DNA of 52,345 nt, from the NCBI GenBank assembly GCA_002964805.2, contig PUDQ02000118.1:1-52345 (forward strand). The letters are read 5' to 3'. Within the stretch, counting starts at the first letter, position 1; each line of letters starts with the position of its first letter. This DNA is from Trametes villosa (lineage: Eukaryota > Basidiomycota > Agaricomycetes > Polyporales > Polyporaceae). Under the pieces are notes generated by a model that ran no database searches, had not been told where the DNA came from, and saw nothing but the letters and a program-made list of their open reading frames with translations. Shown in pieces: positions 21,579 through 33,189 of this stretch. The position numbers and the translations under genes are program-made.

Positions 21579-22064
21579 ATGACAGACGTTTCCTCTCAGT
21601 CTCCCCTCCCGGCTCCTGCCCAGGCTCCTGCGCCTGAGTCTGCGGGTAACAGCCAGCCGGTGCGGCAACGCGTGCGCAGCGTCAGCCCGCGCTCCCTCGT
21701 CGACTTCCAGAACACCCGCGAGCTCGCGCACATCATGCTCGATGCCATCGGTGGTCAGTCCATCGCCCGGCTCATCTGCGTTCGCTTCTTTAACTGACTA
21801 CCAACGCATATATCATCTTCTACGACTCTCCGTGTGCATGGCCCGACCCCGTCTCCACTCTCGCGGCCTGTAGCACACAAGCACCTGTACGAGGACGCCG
21901 ACATGCTCCACGGCGACATCAACCCGAACACGATCGTCATCTTCACCTTCGACTTTGACGCGGACGGCCCTACGGATGCAAGTGCAGAAGGCAGCGCAGC
22001 CCCTGCGCGCGCGGTGGGCGCGCTCATCGACTATGACGGTCCGATCCGGGTGAAGAAGCAGTAA
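21579..22064 (+). CDS. Mini FunK1-like kinase fragment protein, copy gamma
   Basis: Exons 21579-21750 and 21874-22064 (123-bp intron at the same place and phase as in copy alpha) give a 120-residue protein. It starts with a disordered Pro/Ala region, then R-V-R-S-V-S-P-R-S-L, shared with alpha. The helix T-R-E-L-A-H-I-M-L-D-A-I runs into A-H-K-H-L-Y-E-D-A-D-M, then the catalytic-loop motif LHGDINPNTIVIF. It ends in G-A-L-I-D-Y-D-G-P-I, which fits the FunK1 counterpart of DFG. The Asp residues of both motifs are kept, but there is no N-lobe, so catalysis alone is unlikely. It is the best-preserved copy. The kinase relationship is an inference from motif order. Confidence 0.68.
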
Positions 22065-23378
22065 TCCCCCCACGCTCCGCGCACGTCGTCCGCGGTTTGG
22101 CGATGTGAATCGAGCGCAAGGGTGATTGGTATGGATGGAATATGGTGAGTAGCTCCTCATCCTCTACGTTGTGGTCGTGCGATGCTCATGTCCGGATCAC
22201 GCGCAGTTGTAACGCTGTATACGCTCGCTTTCCAGTCGCTCTCAAGCTTTCTATAGGCTATCCTTGTACAGGCAATACCGCCCGATATCGAATCTGAATA
22301 CCTCCTCCAAGAGCACGACGCTCCCCCGACCCCTCACAGCTGTCGACACCGTGACAGTCGACTCTCGTCGAACCACGCGCTGCGCTCCTGCGCGCTTGTA
22401 GTATATCCCCAGGAAGCCCCCGCCCTCGATCGTACCAAAAGACGCCTGTACGATGCACTGACGCTGTTTCAATGAAGCAGGAAAGCCGGCGGAAAGCGCA
22501 ATCTAGTGCCGACGCAACTGGAATACCTGCGCACAAGCACCACGTACAGGTTTGTTGTCTCGCGCCTAGGCAACAACAGCTCTCAGATTGGTGAGACCGC
22601 TGCCCCGGGGTGTCCACTTGCCCCGCCGCCCTGCGCATGTCCAGCACCCCAGGTTCTCTCATCCGCCACTCGCATCCTCCCGCTAGTCCCAGCAAGTTCT
22701 CCCCCGGCTCTTATGCGGGCGGACACACTAGGCGACTAACCGCGCGGCCCCTCCCCCGACCGCAGGCTTCGTCCGCGGGGCTCTCGCACCTAGCACCAAC
22801 GTCGACGCACGGCACATGCTGATGCTACTAGAGGTGCACCGTGCGTGTCCCGTCTTATCTGAGCGTGTCGCGGGAGGTATGTGCGGAGGCGGATTGTGCG
22901 GGAGGCGGACCTTTTTCGGTAGGAGAAGATGGCCTGAGGGCTGAGGGCTGAGTACTGAGTGGTGTGGAACGTCGGTGTGTGCGTTTGGGTGCAGTCAGGA
23001 CGAGCTCTAGGTACTGAGGCTTTTGCTCTCCTCGGCTACGTAATAATAAGACGTGCGCCGAAGTCTGTGCATGTCGAAGCCTCGGTTGGCTGGGCGAACG
23101 TCTCGTAACATGTGAGATGTGTAGGCCCGCGCAATGTCGACGGGGATACAGCACATGCGAAACCTTTCCTTCCGGCACGCGGAATCCCAGTTGCCAACGA
23201 TTCGGAAGTGGGACGAGCACATCAACGCGATGCGAGTGCGAGCAAATGCGTGATTACTACAATACAACTACATTGATACATTCAGTACGTTCAGCCGTCC
23301 CATCCTACAAACGTCGCCACAAACCCAAATCTCAACCGTACAAGCACAGAAAACACAAAAGTACAAACCGACTCCGGC
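22065..23378 (+). other. Intergenic stretch, one possible small relic
   Basis: On the minus strand, 22472-22251 reads a coding-like peptide (F-G-T-I-E-G-G-G-F-L-G-I-Y-Y-K-R, then V-V-L-L-E-E-V-F-R-F-D-I-G) that I do not recognise and for which no further exons were found. A short imperfect 7-bp tandem (GGCCTGA/GGGCTGA) lies at about 22930-22955. Nothing else was seen. Confidence 0.35.
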
Positions 23379-25890
23379 TCACGCCCAGTCAAACGCAGAG
23401 CTCTGCCAACCCGGCCTTGCGCGCTCCTCGTCCGCCTTCGCGCCCACCGTGTCCGCAAAGCTCTTCACCTGCTGCACCTTCCCCTTCACCGTCTCGACCG
23501 CCTGCTCCGCAACCCCCTTCGTCTTCTGCGCGACCTCCCCCGCCTTTCCCTGCGCGGCCTGGACGTCGTCCCGCTCCGCGACCGGCTCCGCAAACGTCCC
23601 CTTCGGCCCGCGCTTCTCGCCCGAGAGCACCTGCGGCTCCGCGCCCATCGCGAAGTGCGCCCCGGCCGCCTCGTCGTGCTTGATCACGCCCGTGCCCGTC
23701 GCGCGCCACCCGCCGAGGAGCCCGCCGTCGCTGCCCTTCCGGAGGTGCCCGAGCTCGGACCAGAAGCCCGCGACGAGCGCCGCGCCGCGCGGGAGCCCGG
23801 CGTCCGCGAAGACCTCCGCGCGCCGGCCCGTGTCCCACGCGAACGCGTCCGCCCACTGCAGCCCCGCGCGCAGCTGCTGCTCGAGCACTGTTTGGAGCGC
23901 GTCGCGCAGGCGCGAGAGCATGATCGGGCGGAAGACGGAGACGAGGATCTGGTGGTTGGATTCTTTGACGGCGAGCTCGACGTCCTCGGACACCTTGACG
24001 TCGACGCGCTGCACGTCGACGAAGCCCGCGCGGCGCGCGCGCTCCTTGAGGCCCTCGGGCGAGTTTGGGATCGAGCGCACGACGATGTCGACGTCGATGC
24101 CCTGCGGGGGGAGCGTGAACTCGAGGATGCCGGTGAACTCGGCGGGCCCGATCGAGGCGGTCTTGTCGTGGTAGTAGAAGGAGACCTCTTTGAGCTGGAT
24201 CTGCAGGCCCTGGAGATAGATGCGCGTGAGCGCGCCGACGGCGGTGTCGGCCTGGCCCGCGGAGGGAGCCTTGATGTCGATGTCGGTGATGTTGCGGATG
24301 TAGGCGTGGCCGGGGAGGAGCGAGAAGGTGGAAATGTCGAGGTCCTCGAGCACGAACTCGACGTCGTTGTCCTTGTACTCGGTTCTACGCAGTTGGTTAG
24401 CACATGCAGAATTCAGTCGGCTGAGTGTGCGTACCTTGGGATGGGGATGTCCTTGATCATGCCGACGAGCTTCGGCAGGTAGACATTGAACACGTCCTGC
24501 CAGAACCACGGCGCACGCTCCATAAGGGACTGCGCGCCCGTGCTACCTGCAACCAACAGCCCATTCTCGAGATCCTCGCCCAGCTTCGCATGCGCCCTCC
24601 TCACCGCGCGCAGGTCCTCGTCCTGGTCGACCGCCGCCTGGAACTCGCCTGCCTCGCGCCGGAGCGCGCCGACGTCCTCCTTCCACTTCCTCCCCTTGTC
24701 CGAGTCCTTGTCGAGCAGCTCGCGCCACTCCTTGCGCAGCTTCTCGCCCTGCTGAGAGGCCGCGTCCGAGCGCGCGTACCCGGGCTCGTCGAGGCTCTTG
24801 CGGAGGTGCGCGAGCGCGGCGTCGACCCAGCCGCGCACGTCCGGGTCCTGCTGGATGTCGACGCCGCACACGCGCAGCGCGCGGAAGAAGTCGTCGAGCG
24901 ACTTGCCGCTCGCGAGCCGCTCGAGCGCGCCGCGCAGGCCGCGGATGCCGTTGAGGAGGTGCTTCTCGGGCGTGGGGTCGTCGATGAACGCGTCCAGGGA
25001 CGTGTCCTGGTTCACGTCGCCCGCGGCGTCGAGCGAGCGGTGGATCCACTTCTGCGCGAGGTCGAAGATGGTGGAGATCGACGCGTGGTAGTCCGCGTCG
25101 TTCTGCGCGCGGTCGCAAATCGCGTAGTACGCCTCCTGGAGGCGCGAGGAGGTGCGCTCGGCGAGGTCGTTCGCGGTCGCGGCGGCGGCCTGGCCGGCGC
25201 CGATCGCCTTGGAGCCGACCTCCTTCGTCGAATCCATGGTGCGCTCGAACTTTGCGCGGGCGTCCGCGTCCTGGGGGTCGTCCTCGGCCTTGCGCTTGAC
25301 GCCGAGCTCGTTGCGCTCGCCCTTCTGGACGCCCTCGTCGACCTCGCGCAGCGCCGCGGCGGCGCTCTGGGCGGACTCGCCGACGTAGTCGGCCGCGTCA
25401 GCGAGGGCGAGGCGGGCGAAGGAGGCGAAGTCGTGGAAGACGGAGCGGCCCTCGGTGGAGAGATTGGACCAGAGGGTGTTGACGAGGGTGCGGAGGGCGC
25501 GGGCGACGGCGCGGGCGTCTTGCGTCGCTTGGTCGGTGTCGACGTCCATGGTGAGGGAGGTGGAGGTGTTCTTGGGGTCGACCTCGGAGAGGTGGTAGAG
25601 CGACTCCTGGATGATGTTATCCGCTGCGCGCTGTCAGCATCCATGTTCGAGAGAGGGTGAGTGGGGGACGTACAGTTCTTGTGCTCCCCGAGCTGCTTGT
25701 ATGCGGTGAGGAGGTTGCGGATCCCGTTCTGGATCTCGGCGCCCTGGGCGGAGAGCTCGCCATAGCCGGTCTCGGGGGTGTTGTTGAGGATGGGCGCGGC
25801 GAGGAGGGCGTCGATGGCCTGCGCGATCTGGTCGTGCGAGGGCAGCTTGCCCGCGTTGAGCGCGGCGAGCACGGAGGAGGACTTGTCCAT
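23379..25890 (-). CDS. HAM1-like protein (hyphal anastomosis-1 type, DUF4449-like C-terminus)
   Basis: Three exons, 25890-25674, 25623-24435 and 24384-23379 (two 50-bp introns), encode 803 residues. The N-terminal half is helical (M-D-K-S-S-S-V-L-A-A-L-N-A-G-K-L). The middle has long charged helices including V-K-R-K-A-E-D-D. The C-terminal half begins D-I-P-I-P-R-T-E-Y-K-D, then D-V-E-F-V-L-E-D-L-D-I, which fits the HAM1_C/DUF4449 beta-rich domain of fungal HAM1-like proteins, proposed to bind lipid. The C-terminal 80 residues are helical and Lys/Glu-rich. The whole frame is intact and strongly coding. It is a conserved gene, unlike its neighbours on the left. The name comes from domain recognition, so an exact orthologue cannot be claimed. 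Confidence 0.8.
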
Positions 25891-26014
25891 CGTGGTAAGT
25901 AGGTTTGCTTTCGCGTTCGTCGGAAAGGGAAAAGGTGGTAAGCCGTGAACGGGTCTAGTCGTAAGTCGTGAAGTGAGCGAGGCGTAGTGTGGCGAAGAAG
26001 GATGCGCCGTCGAG

Positions 26015-26022
26015 CTTATATA
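26015..26022 (-). promoter_or_regulatory. TATA box of the HAM1-like gene
   Basis: TATATAAG reads on the minus strand about 125 bp upstream of the ATG at 25890. The rest of 25891-26676 holds no recognisable gene and separates the HAM1-like promoter from the 3' end of SEC61. Confidence 0.55.
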
Positions 26023-26676
26023 CCGCCCGCCGGGGACGGTGACGCAGGGAGGGAGGGGAGGACGAGTGGAGCAGGCGGGCGACGTCATCCGAGCATAATG
26101 ACGCCTCCCGCCGCGTTGGGCAGGCCTCTCCCCTCCGGACGCGTCAATGAACGGATGGAGCGGCGCGGTCGAGGCCTTCTTGGGGTTCTTCCTCCACCGA
26201 CGTCGATCCTCCTCAGCGGCGGCGCAGCACACGGGCCATCCAAGGGGCGAACAGACGCTTTACCGTACAGGCACTTCGGCCGAATGTATGGCGTTATATT
26301 GGCCTCCCTGTCACAGATATCGCGACGAGTCGAGTGCGCGGGGACGTGAACGCGTCATGGTGGGCGGAGCTAAGAGCACGAAGCTGCGGAAGCTTTCGCG
26401 AAGCCGGCCTCATTAGCCGAGCGTAGACGCCCACATGTGCGCCCACAACCTTACACATCGTTATCTATCACAACACACGCGGCCGCTCGTCCGCCAGAAA
26501 GACGTCGTGTTCGATTATCGGGGAGCGCGGCACTACAAACAGCCTAACGTAGCATAACTTTCGTCGTATCGTCGCCGCCACACCCAGCCCACGCACGCCC
26601 GTCCAGCGTCCTGTGCGTCCTCGCTGTCCCCAAGGCGTGCCTTTATGTTGAAGACTCCTGCTCGCCGCGTGTGCGT

Positions 26677-28491
26677 TTAGAAGAGCTCACCGAGCGCGGC
26701 CATCTCGGGCCCGCCGGACTCGCGCATGCCAATCTCCCAGTCTACACACGAGCGTTAGCCGAATAAAAAGCAACGAGAGAAAAGGCGACGTACAGCTGTA
26801 AATGATCGTAACCGCCATGAGGATACCCGTCCCAGAGCCGATCGCGCCCATAAGGTCCGCCACGACCGAGAGCAGACCAAGGATCGCGCCACCGAGCGCC
26901 GCCGCGGTGGGCACGACGCGCTTCAGCTCCTTGTACATCGAGCCCTCGCGGTGGCCGGCCATGACCATCTGCTGCTCCTTGAGCTGCTTCGCGATGTCGC
27001 GCGGCCCGCTCCCGGACACCTCGATCCACGTCTTCGAGAAGATGGCGCAGGCGGTGACGGTGAACGCGACGTAGATGAGCGTGTGCACCGGGTCGACGAG
27101 CGCCTCCTGGAGCGTGTGCGGCGGCGACATGTAGTATGCGATGCCGGAGACGGCGGCGAGCTGCGGCGAGTCCTCGAGCGGCTCCCACACGCCCAGAAGG
27201 CGGACGAGGAAGTTGCTCGGGAAGCGGGACGCGAGCATCTGCGAGATGATGAACACGTTGGACGTGAGCGCGCTCTCCAGCATGATCGGCATGTTCGACG
27301 TGTAGAACAGCTTGACGGGGTACGAGCCGCGCTGGCCGCGGAAGCGGTTGCTCTTCACGGGGATCTCGATCCGGAAGCCCTGGAGGTAGATGACGACGGC
27401 GAACACGGCGACGGTCGCGATGAGGTTCATGATGTTCGGGAGGCGCTCGCGCCAGAACGCCTCGCGCAGCGCGCGGCCCTTGTCGTTCCACGTGAAGAGG
27501 AGGTGGAAGAGCGAGACGACGGCGCCCTCGAACTCGGGCCCGCGCCCGGTGTTCACCGTCGTCGGCGAGAACGCCTTCCAGACGATCGACTCGCAGATGT
27601 TCGTCGCGATGAAGAGCGAGATGCCCGAGCCGAGGCCGTACCCCTTCTGCAGGAGCTCGTCGAGGAGGATGACGATGAGGGAGGCGGAGATGAGCTGGAT
27701 GATGAGCAGGAGACAGATGCCCGCGCCGAGGTCGGACGGCTGGCCGTAGAGGCCGGTCAGCACGTAGACGGTCGCCTGGCCGAGCGCGATGATGAGCGCG
27801 AACACTGCAGGTAGACGTTAGTCACGCGATCATGAAGGAGGTCCGCTCGCGCAGGGGGCCGCGCTAGGAGCGCAGGGTCGTGTCGCCATCCACCGCAGAC
27901 GTGACGCGTTTTCCACCGTGCGACGTGGCAGCACTTGCTCGCACAGCTCAGCCTCTACATGCGACCGCTCTCCGTTGCCCCGCGCATCCCCCTCGCAGCC
28001 CAAGCGAAAGAGCGACTCACGTTTCTGCGCGCCGCTAAAGAGCGCGCGGTCCTCCTTGAGCGAAAAGTCGACCTCGACGAGGTTCGCGCCGGCGAGGAGC
28101 TGCATGATCATGCCCGAGGTGACGATGGGCGTGATGCCGAGCTCCATGAGCGTGCCGCGGTTCGAGGCGAGGATGACGCGCATCCAGTAGAGCGGGTCCG
28201 CCGAGTCCGAGGACATGATGCCGTAGAGCGGGACCTGGGAGCACACGAGGAAGATGAGGAGCGTGACGGCCGTCCATAGCACCTTTTGGTTGAAGGGAAC
28301 CTGGTGCGTCCTGGGTTAGTTCCGGGAGACGGGGGAACGACAGAGGGGATAACGCACTTTGCGGTCGGGAGACGAGACCTCGGGGAGGATGGGCAGGAAC
28401 GGACGGACGAGATTCAGAAACCGGACTGCGCAGCGTTCTGTCAGTACTCCGCGCGCACTGGAGCAGAGAGGGGAGACGTACATCCGCTCAT
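26677..28491 (-). CDS. SEC61: Sec61 alpha subunit of the ER protein translocon
   Basis: Five exons (28491-28482, 28425-28358, 28300-28021, 27804-26794, 26741-26677) give 477 residues, the usual length. Sec61 alpha forms the channel through which nascent proteins enter or cross the ER membrane. The sequence is highly conserved: [13 protein letters not shown] at the start, then [12 protein letters not shown] in the plug region, [11 protein letters not shown] in a membrane helix, and the ribosome-facing loop with [11 protein letters not shown]. The C-terminus is [14 protein letters not shown]. Exon 1 is only 10 nt. Intron 3 is 216 bp, about four times the local norm. All hydrophobic segments look intact. 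Confidence 0.97.
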
Positions 28492-29392
28492 GGTGGAGGA
28501 TGGACCAAGGAGCGGCTGGGGTGAGCGAGCGCAGGAGAGGAAGGTAGAGTAGCTGAGGCGCCCGACACGTCGCGTCCCTCGGTGACCTGGCACGCCAAAT
28601 ACGCGCAAACAGCGCGCGTCGGGCGTCTGTTACCCCAGACGTGGCCCTCCCCGCACGCGACACATCCTGATGGCGCGAGCTTCGTCACGATTCACTCAGC
28701 TGCGTACAGTGCGTATTAGTAGGCGAGTTCGTTGAATCGTTGCGATCGAAGTCCGTGCTAATCAACAGGTATCGTATATAGACTTGACATAGAAGGCTCT
28801 AGTCAATCACCCTCCGAGTCGCAAGGTCGTGAACGGCGCCGTTTTGCCTGTTGTACTACAAGTTGTAGGGCCCCGCACCGCCCCCTCAAGGCCTCAGGCC
28901 TCAGGCCTCAGGCCTCAGTACTCAGTTGCCGCCGTGTTACTGGTCTCCCGCGCGAGGGCTTCCTGCTCTCTCTAAGTATGCATGACTCAAGCCAGTACTT
29001 TGACACCTTACGAGGTCGGTATCTTCCTATAACGACGTCTACTGCGCAACCCGCGAAACTGCTCACAGTTCTCGCTTCTGTACCTGCTATAGCCCGACGC
29101 CGGATGTCTTCCCCTCTCCCAATCGCACCGCGCGCGAACCGTACAACCGTGTAGAGATAGCGTGGTACTGCCCCAGGCTTGTGTCTCTCGCTCGCACCCT
29201 TGAACCGGGTTGAGTGTACGATCTGGAGTGAACCACCGACGCCCTTGCTGCTAGTTCTTTCATACAACGCACCCAGCCAAGTCTTCTCAATCCCTCCATC
29301 CACGGTGTAAACTAGCTCCGAGCGCATGTCCTACCACTTCGGTACCCTGCTGACACGCCCCCGCTCCTAGAACATTGACGGGTACGTCGCTC
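28492..29392 (+). other. Intergenic stretch with a 7-bp tandem repeat
   Basis: It contains the SEC61 upstream region and four tandem copies of AGGCCTC at about 28889-28918. No gene was recognised. Confidence 0.5.
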
Positions 29393-29876
29393 TCATCCCG
29401 CGTACTCCCCTTCCCCACTTGGCTCCTCTTCAGACATCTCGGAGCTCTCGGGGCTCAAGGGCGCGGCTATCCGGAAGCGCCGACTCCAGGGGCGGTGAAC
29501 GTAGTATATCGCGTGTTGCTCGGCCCCCCATCTCGAGTCCTCCGTTGCTGTCGCTCCGCCGGCGTGCTCTTCAAAGCCTGCGGTGCAGCCGGCACGGCTT
29601 GCGGAGGTGGCCTTGCGGGTCCGGGAGCCGCCCTCGACGCCCCCTACCGTCGACTCATCCGCGATCGGCGTGCGCCGCAGGAGGCGCGACCCGCTCAGAT
29701 GCTGCGGGACGCGCCGCGGATAGCGCTCGTCGACGCTGCGCCCGCTCGCGCGGTACCGGTAGAGCCACGCAGGCCCGGGCGCGCCCGTGCCGGGCTCGTA
29801 GACCTGCCCTGCGGGCATGTCACGGCTCTTCAGCCGCCTGAATGCGAGCCAGAGGTCGCTCGCCGGCTGCGCCAAC
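29393..29876 (-). pseudogene. YDILG-family member F, 5'-truncated exon 2 relic
   Basis: A splice acceptor (CACACGCAG) at 29877-29885 is followed in frame by L-A-Q-P-A-S-D-L-W-L-A-F-R-R-L, the family exon-2 signature. An Arg/Gly/Ser-rich frame then runs to a stop at 29393. No exon 1 with the membrane helix was found upstream, up to the end of member G at 30367. The expected G-S-P-E-F and L-K-R-K-I-D parts are missing. It is most likely a dead fragment at the downstream end of the minus-strand row. The stretch 29877-30366 holds nothing else recognisable. Confidence 0.6.
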
Positions 29877-30366
29877 CTGCGTGTGCCCGGCTGTCAGTAC
29901 GCTCTGCGCGACGGACGCTCCGCGTTGTGGTGGGCGCGAAGCATATATGATACGGCGCTGGCGGGGAAGCTCCCGGCCGCTCATGCACATGTCCGAGCAA
30001 GGACCTTATGAGCCGTCGGCGCACCAGCCATCTATGGGACTATCACGCAGACAGCCGTACTTGTGTTCATCGAGCTCGACGTGATACTTGAGTTGAAATG
30101 AGGTTGAGCCGCTCAACCCGCACCCCAGCTCTTCCTGTCAAACACTCTACCTGCGAAGCTTCGGTAGCATGCCCGGCACGACTACGAATTATATGTAGAT
30201 CGCACAGCCAATACAACGCATATCTCCAAGATCATAGTCCACCTGCGGTCCGCTCGACGATGGTCTACGTGACGAGAGCCCATACACAGACTTCAAGCTG
30301 AGGGGGTTGGCCGCCCGCGAAGGCTAGTATGCGTCCCTGGGCTTCAAGTCTACACGCTCGCAAACC

Positions 30367-31873
30367 TCAGGAAACATTGTTACCGCGGTCGATCTCCACG
30401 TAAAACTCCGGCTGCCACGATCCCTTCGTCACGCGCAGGAGCCTCCATAAGAAGATCTGGTCGAAAGGGAAGGCGCGTCCGTCAACCGTAACGCTCGTAT
30501 CTCCTTGCCGGTGCTGCTCCAGACGTGAGTGAATGCGGCAGAACGATCATAACCGGGTCGACCGACCAGATACGCCGACGTCTCCCTAGCGATGACCTGG
30601 GCCAGTCTTGCCCGCGATATGATGGTTTGTTCGCCATGGTGGATGTTTCCGATCGTTGCTACTTGGCGTTGGTAGGGGTCCCTGTCCTTGAACTATAGAT
30701 CGCGTAAGTGAGGGAAGTACTGCGAATAGGAGTCGATGCATACCACGATCCTGAGACTGATCTTCGAAGAGACGGCACCCTCTTGGAACGCGGGGAGGTC
30801 TCTGTCTGCGAGGTCGTCTACCCTCCGATCCAGCGCGTCTGCCAGACTCGGGCATGTGCCATTGCCCGCCATGAAGTACACCGCGGTTACCGGGGCGGCC
30901 AACTTGGCGTCTCGTATGATGTCTTGCGGCACCAACACGATCTTGCCATCGCGCAGCCGTTGGCGCAGCGCACGAACCCCAGTGGAGATAAGGCCCCTGG
31001 ACCTCAGGAGCCCACTGGCAAGGCGCTCTTTTCTCAGATCCAATTGCACAGCGGGATCATTTGAGCTCTCTTGCGCGTCTGGTCCTTTGTCCCCTGCGTC
31101 CAAGGGCGTGTCGGGTAGAGAGGATGATGGCGGGGATGTACTGGGGTTCGAGTGCGCGGCCGTGGGGGCGGTCATCTGTGGGGTCCTTGGTGCAGACGTC
31201 GGTGGGGCCCTTTCGGAGAGTGAGGGTGCTTCAGAATCTTCGCGGAGCGTTTCGACCAGCTCTGTCAGTCTGATCTCCTCGACCCGATCAGGCCGCAGCG
31301 TCAAGGGTTCTCGAGGGCGGTCGCCGTCGCCCGTGTAGAGGGATAGGTCCGCTGTACCAGGTGCCGACGTCGGTGGACGTGGAAGGGGATACGATATATA
31401 CAGGTGTTGATGGTTTAGATACTTGTGGAAGTCGTCGATCTTGCGCGCCAGTTCGCTACAGAGCTTTGTGAAATGTGGGCTCCCGGTAGGGACGTGTATC
31501 CGCGCGAGGCCCAGGTCCTCCCACTGCCTCACTTCGAGCCAGAGATCGTTGAGTGGCCCAGTGAACCTACGCGCGATCGAGCGGTGTAAGCTAGTATAAT
31601 CAGGTCAGACGATGTGTGTGGGACGCACCCGTCAAGCCATTCTCGATATTGCGCCCACGGTTCCGCCGGCGCTATCTCTCCGACTCGGAGGCGGCCGATG
31701 CTTCTCGCCTCGAGACGATCGACGAGTGCTCGCATCTCGGCCACGGAGCCCTCGAGGGCTCGCACGCGGGTAGGCGGTAGGAAGCTGGAGATTAGGCGCT
31801 TGATAGACTTCACGAACGCTAGGAGAGAGACGAAGCCGATGATGAGTCCGAGGATGTCGTACACGGAGGCCAT
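30367..31873 (-). CDS. YDILG-family member G (long type), intact, four exons
   Basis: Exons 31873-31629, 31566-30744, 30692-30567 and 30516-30367 join perfectly in frame (introns 62, 51 and 50 bp) to 447 residues. Exon 1 has MASVYDILGLIIGFVSLLAF and LPPTRVRALEGSVAEMRALV. Exon 2 has L-N-D-L-W-L-E-V-R-Q-W-E, G-S-P-H-F-T-K-L-C-S-E-L and a Ser/Pro/Asp-rich middle, then A-V-Y-F-M-A-G-N-G-T-C-P-S-L-A-D-A-L and L-A-D-R-D-L-P-A-F. Exon 3 has F-K-D-R-D-P-Y-Q-R-Q-V and I-S-R-A-R-L-A-Q-V-I-A-R. Exon 4 has V-D-G-R-A-F-P-F-D-Q-I-F-L-W-R-L and ends near WQPEFYVE. It is one of two fully intact long members. It is probably a membrane-anchored protein, function unknown. Confidence 0.82.
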
Positions 31874-32479
31874 CTTTGCCTGCGGGTGTGCAATAGTGGT
31901 GGTCAAAGGGGAGCGTGCAGATGGAGTTGCATTTCGGAGAATACGGTGGGGTGAAGGTGAAGACGAAGGCAAACGATCGCAGCGAGGACACTGAGAACTG
32001 TAACCGTGGACGCGCTTTCTCGCGGCTGTGTGTATTGCATGCGGTGCGGAAGGCGATACGAGATGTACTCATGATGGACGCGCAGCGTGCGACGACGCCG
32101 AGCATGACAGCTGTACGCGCGAGTACAAAGTTTGCACAGACGCCGTTCGGGACGCTCAGGTGTGAGGGAGTGATATTCTCTGCGAAACGCCTGTCAGCGA
32201 CGAGACAGCAGAATAGTAGGCAAGGACATTCACACCTGCTATGGCCGTCACTCTGACGATGTACACCGACGTTCACATAAGTAGCAGAAGTCGTATCGCC
32301 TGGACTATACGGCCGATGCTCAGCCCCGCTGGCGCGAGGGCGGATTTCCTTACATTTGTCAACTTGCCAAGGGGATTTCAGGCTGTGCGCACAATTTACG
32401 AGAAAGGAGTACTTCTTGTGAGCCTTTCTGGGTTCGAGAGATTTCACGCGCGGTTGTTTTGGTAGAAGGATGAGAGTGT
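31874..32479 (+). other. No recognisable gene
   Basis: This is the upstream region of YDILG-G and unassigned sequence before the ATG7 fragment. No supported frame was seen. Confidence 0.4.
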
Positions 32480-32930
32480 GGCTGAGACTCAGAGCTGAGC
32501 GCGACGCGCCTTTCCCACGCCACCGCGGCGTAGCTCGTCTCGCGTTGCGCCCCGTACAGTGCATCTCCCCTCTCTTGCCTGAACACCTCTACTTCGAACG
32601 CGTCGAGGACGCGCACTGGGACGATACTGTTTGTCCAACTCGTACGCCGTCAGCTATTATCTCTGGCTTTGCTTCTAGTACGCCTCTATCAGCTGAAGCG
32701 CTGAAGGCCGACATCCTTAAGCTCATTCGGCCGCCATGAACCGCGACGGTGGCAGAAAGCTTGCTCACGGGAGCATCCTCTCCGCCGGTAACAATGCCCT
32801 GGCAGGCGTAACCTAGCGTGCATACTTTTGGAAAGCTCTGCGAGCCCTTTGCGAGAACGCGCGCGTGCGCAGGAAACCGCAGAGCGCCGTTTAACTTTTC
32901 ATAACACGCTCTCATAACAGGTTGCTTCAA
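32480..32930 (+). pseudogene. Decayed copy of the ATG7 5' end (fragment a)
   Basis: The dispersed motif (32510-32524) has the same neighbourhood as in the ATG7 promoter. About 180 bp later, a segment (32700-32810) aligns with ATG7 exon 1: L-K-A-D-I-L-K-L for L-K-I-D-V-L-R-L, then DNA matching the region that encodes [11 protein letters not shown]. The intron 1 end and exon 2 start (GCGCGCGTGCGCAG then ACCGCAGAGCGC) follow near 32860-32890. Stops and indels abolish the frame. The intact gene is at 39174. Confidence 0.6.
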
Positions 32931-33189
32931 TTAGTTCAACATGATCAAGGACTTTATGAGAATGGCGAGTCTGGCATCAACTTTGTGCAGCTTTTTGCAC
33001 GAAGTCGGGACAGGCTGCAGCTGTCGTAGACCATAGCGACGCACCTGCCACTCTGACTCGGACCAGAAGTCTAGCATCGGTGCGGACTACCGCCACACAC
33101 CCAACCTCGCTATCAGAATATAGTGCGTACTTTTCTCTCCATTCACTGAGTCTACTCGGCAAACTTGCATCTCGCACTAGTCTACTCAC

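Noticed and set aside
24425..25660. 411-codon plus-strand frame
   Set aside because: It is antisense to exon 2 of the HAM1-like gene; Val/Leu/Arg-rich shadow with no splice or domain support.
26951..27814. 287-codon plus-strand frame
   Set aside because: It is antisense to SEC61 alpha exon 4 and has Asp/Arg/Val-rich shadow composition.
22930..28918. Idea that the HAM1-SEC61 island is bounded by inverted repeats
   Set aside because: The short GGCCTGA-type and GGCCTCA-type tandems at the two ends look similar but are not true inverted copies over any useful length.
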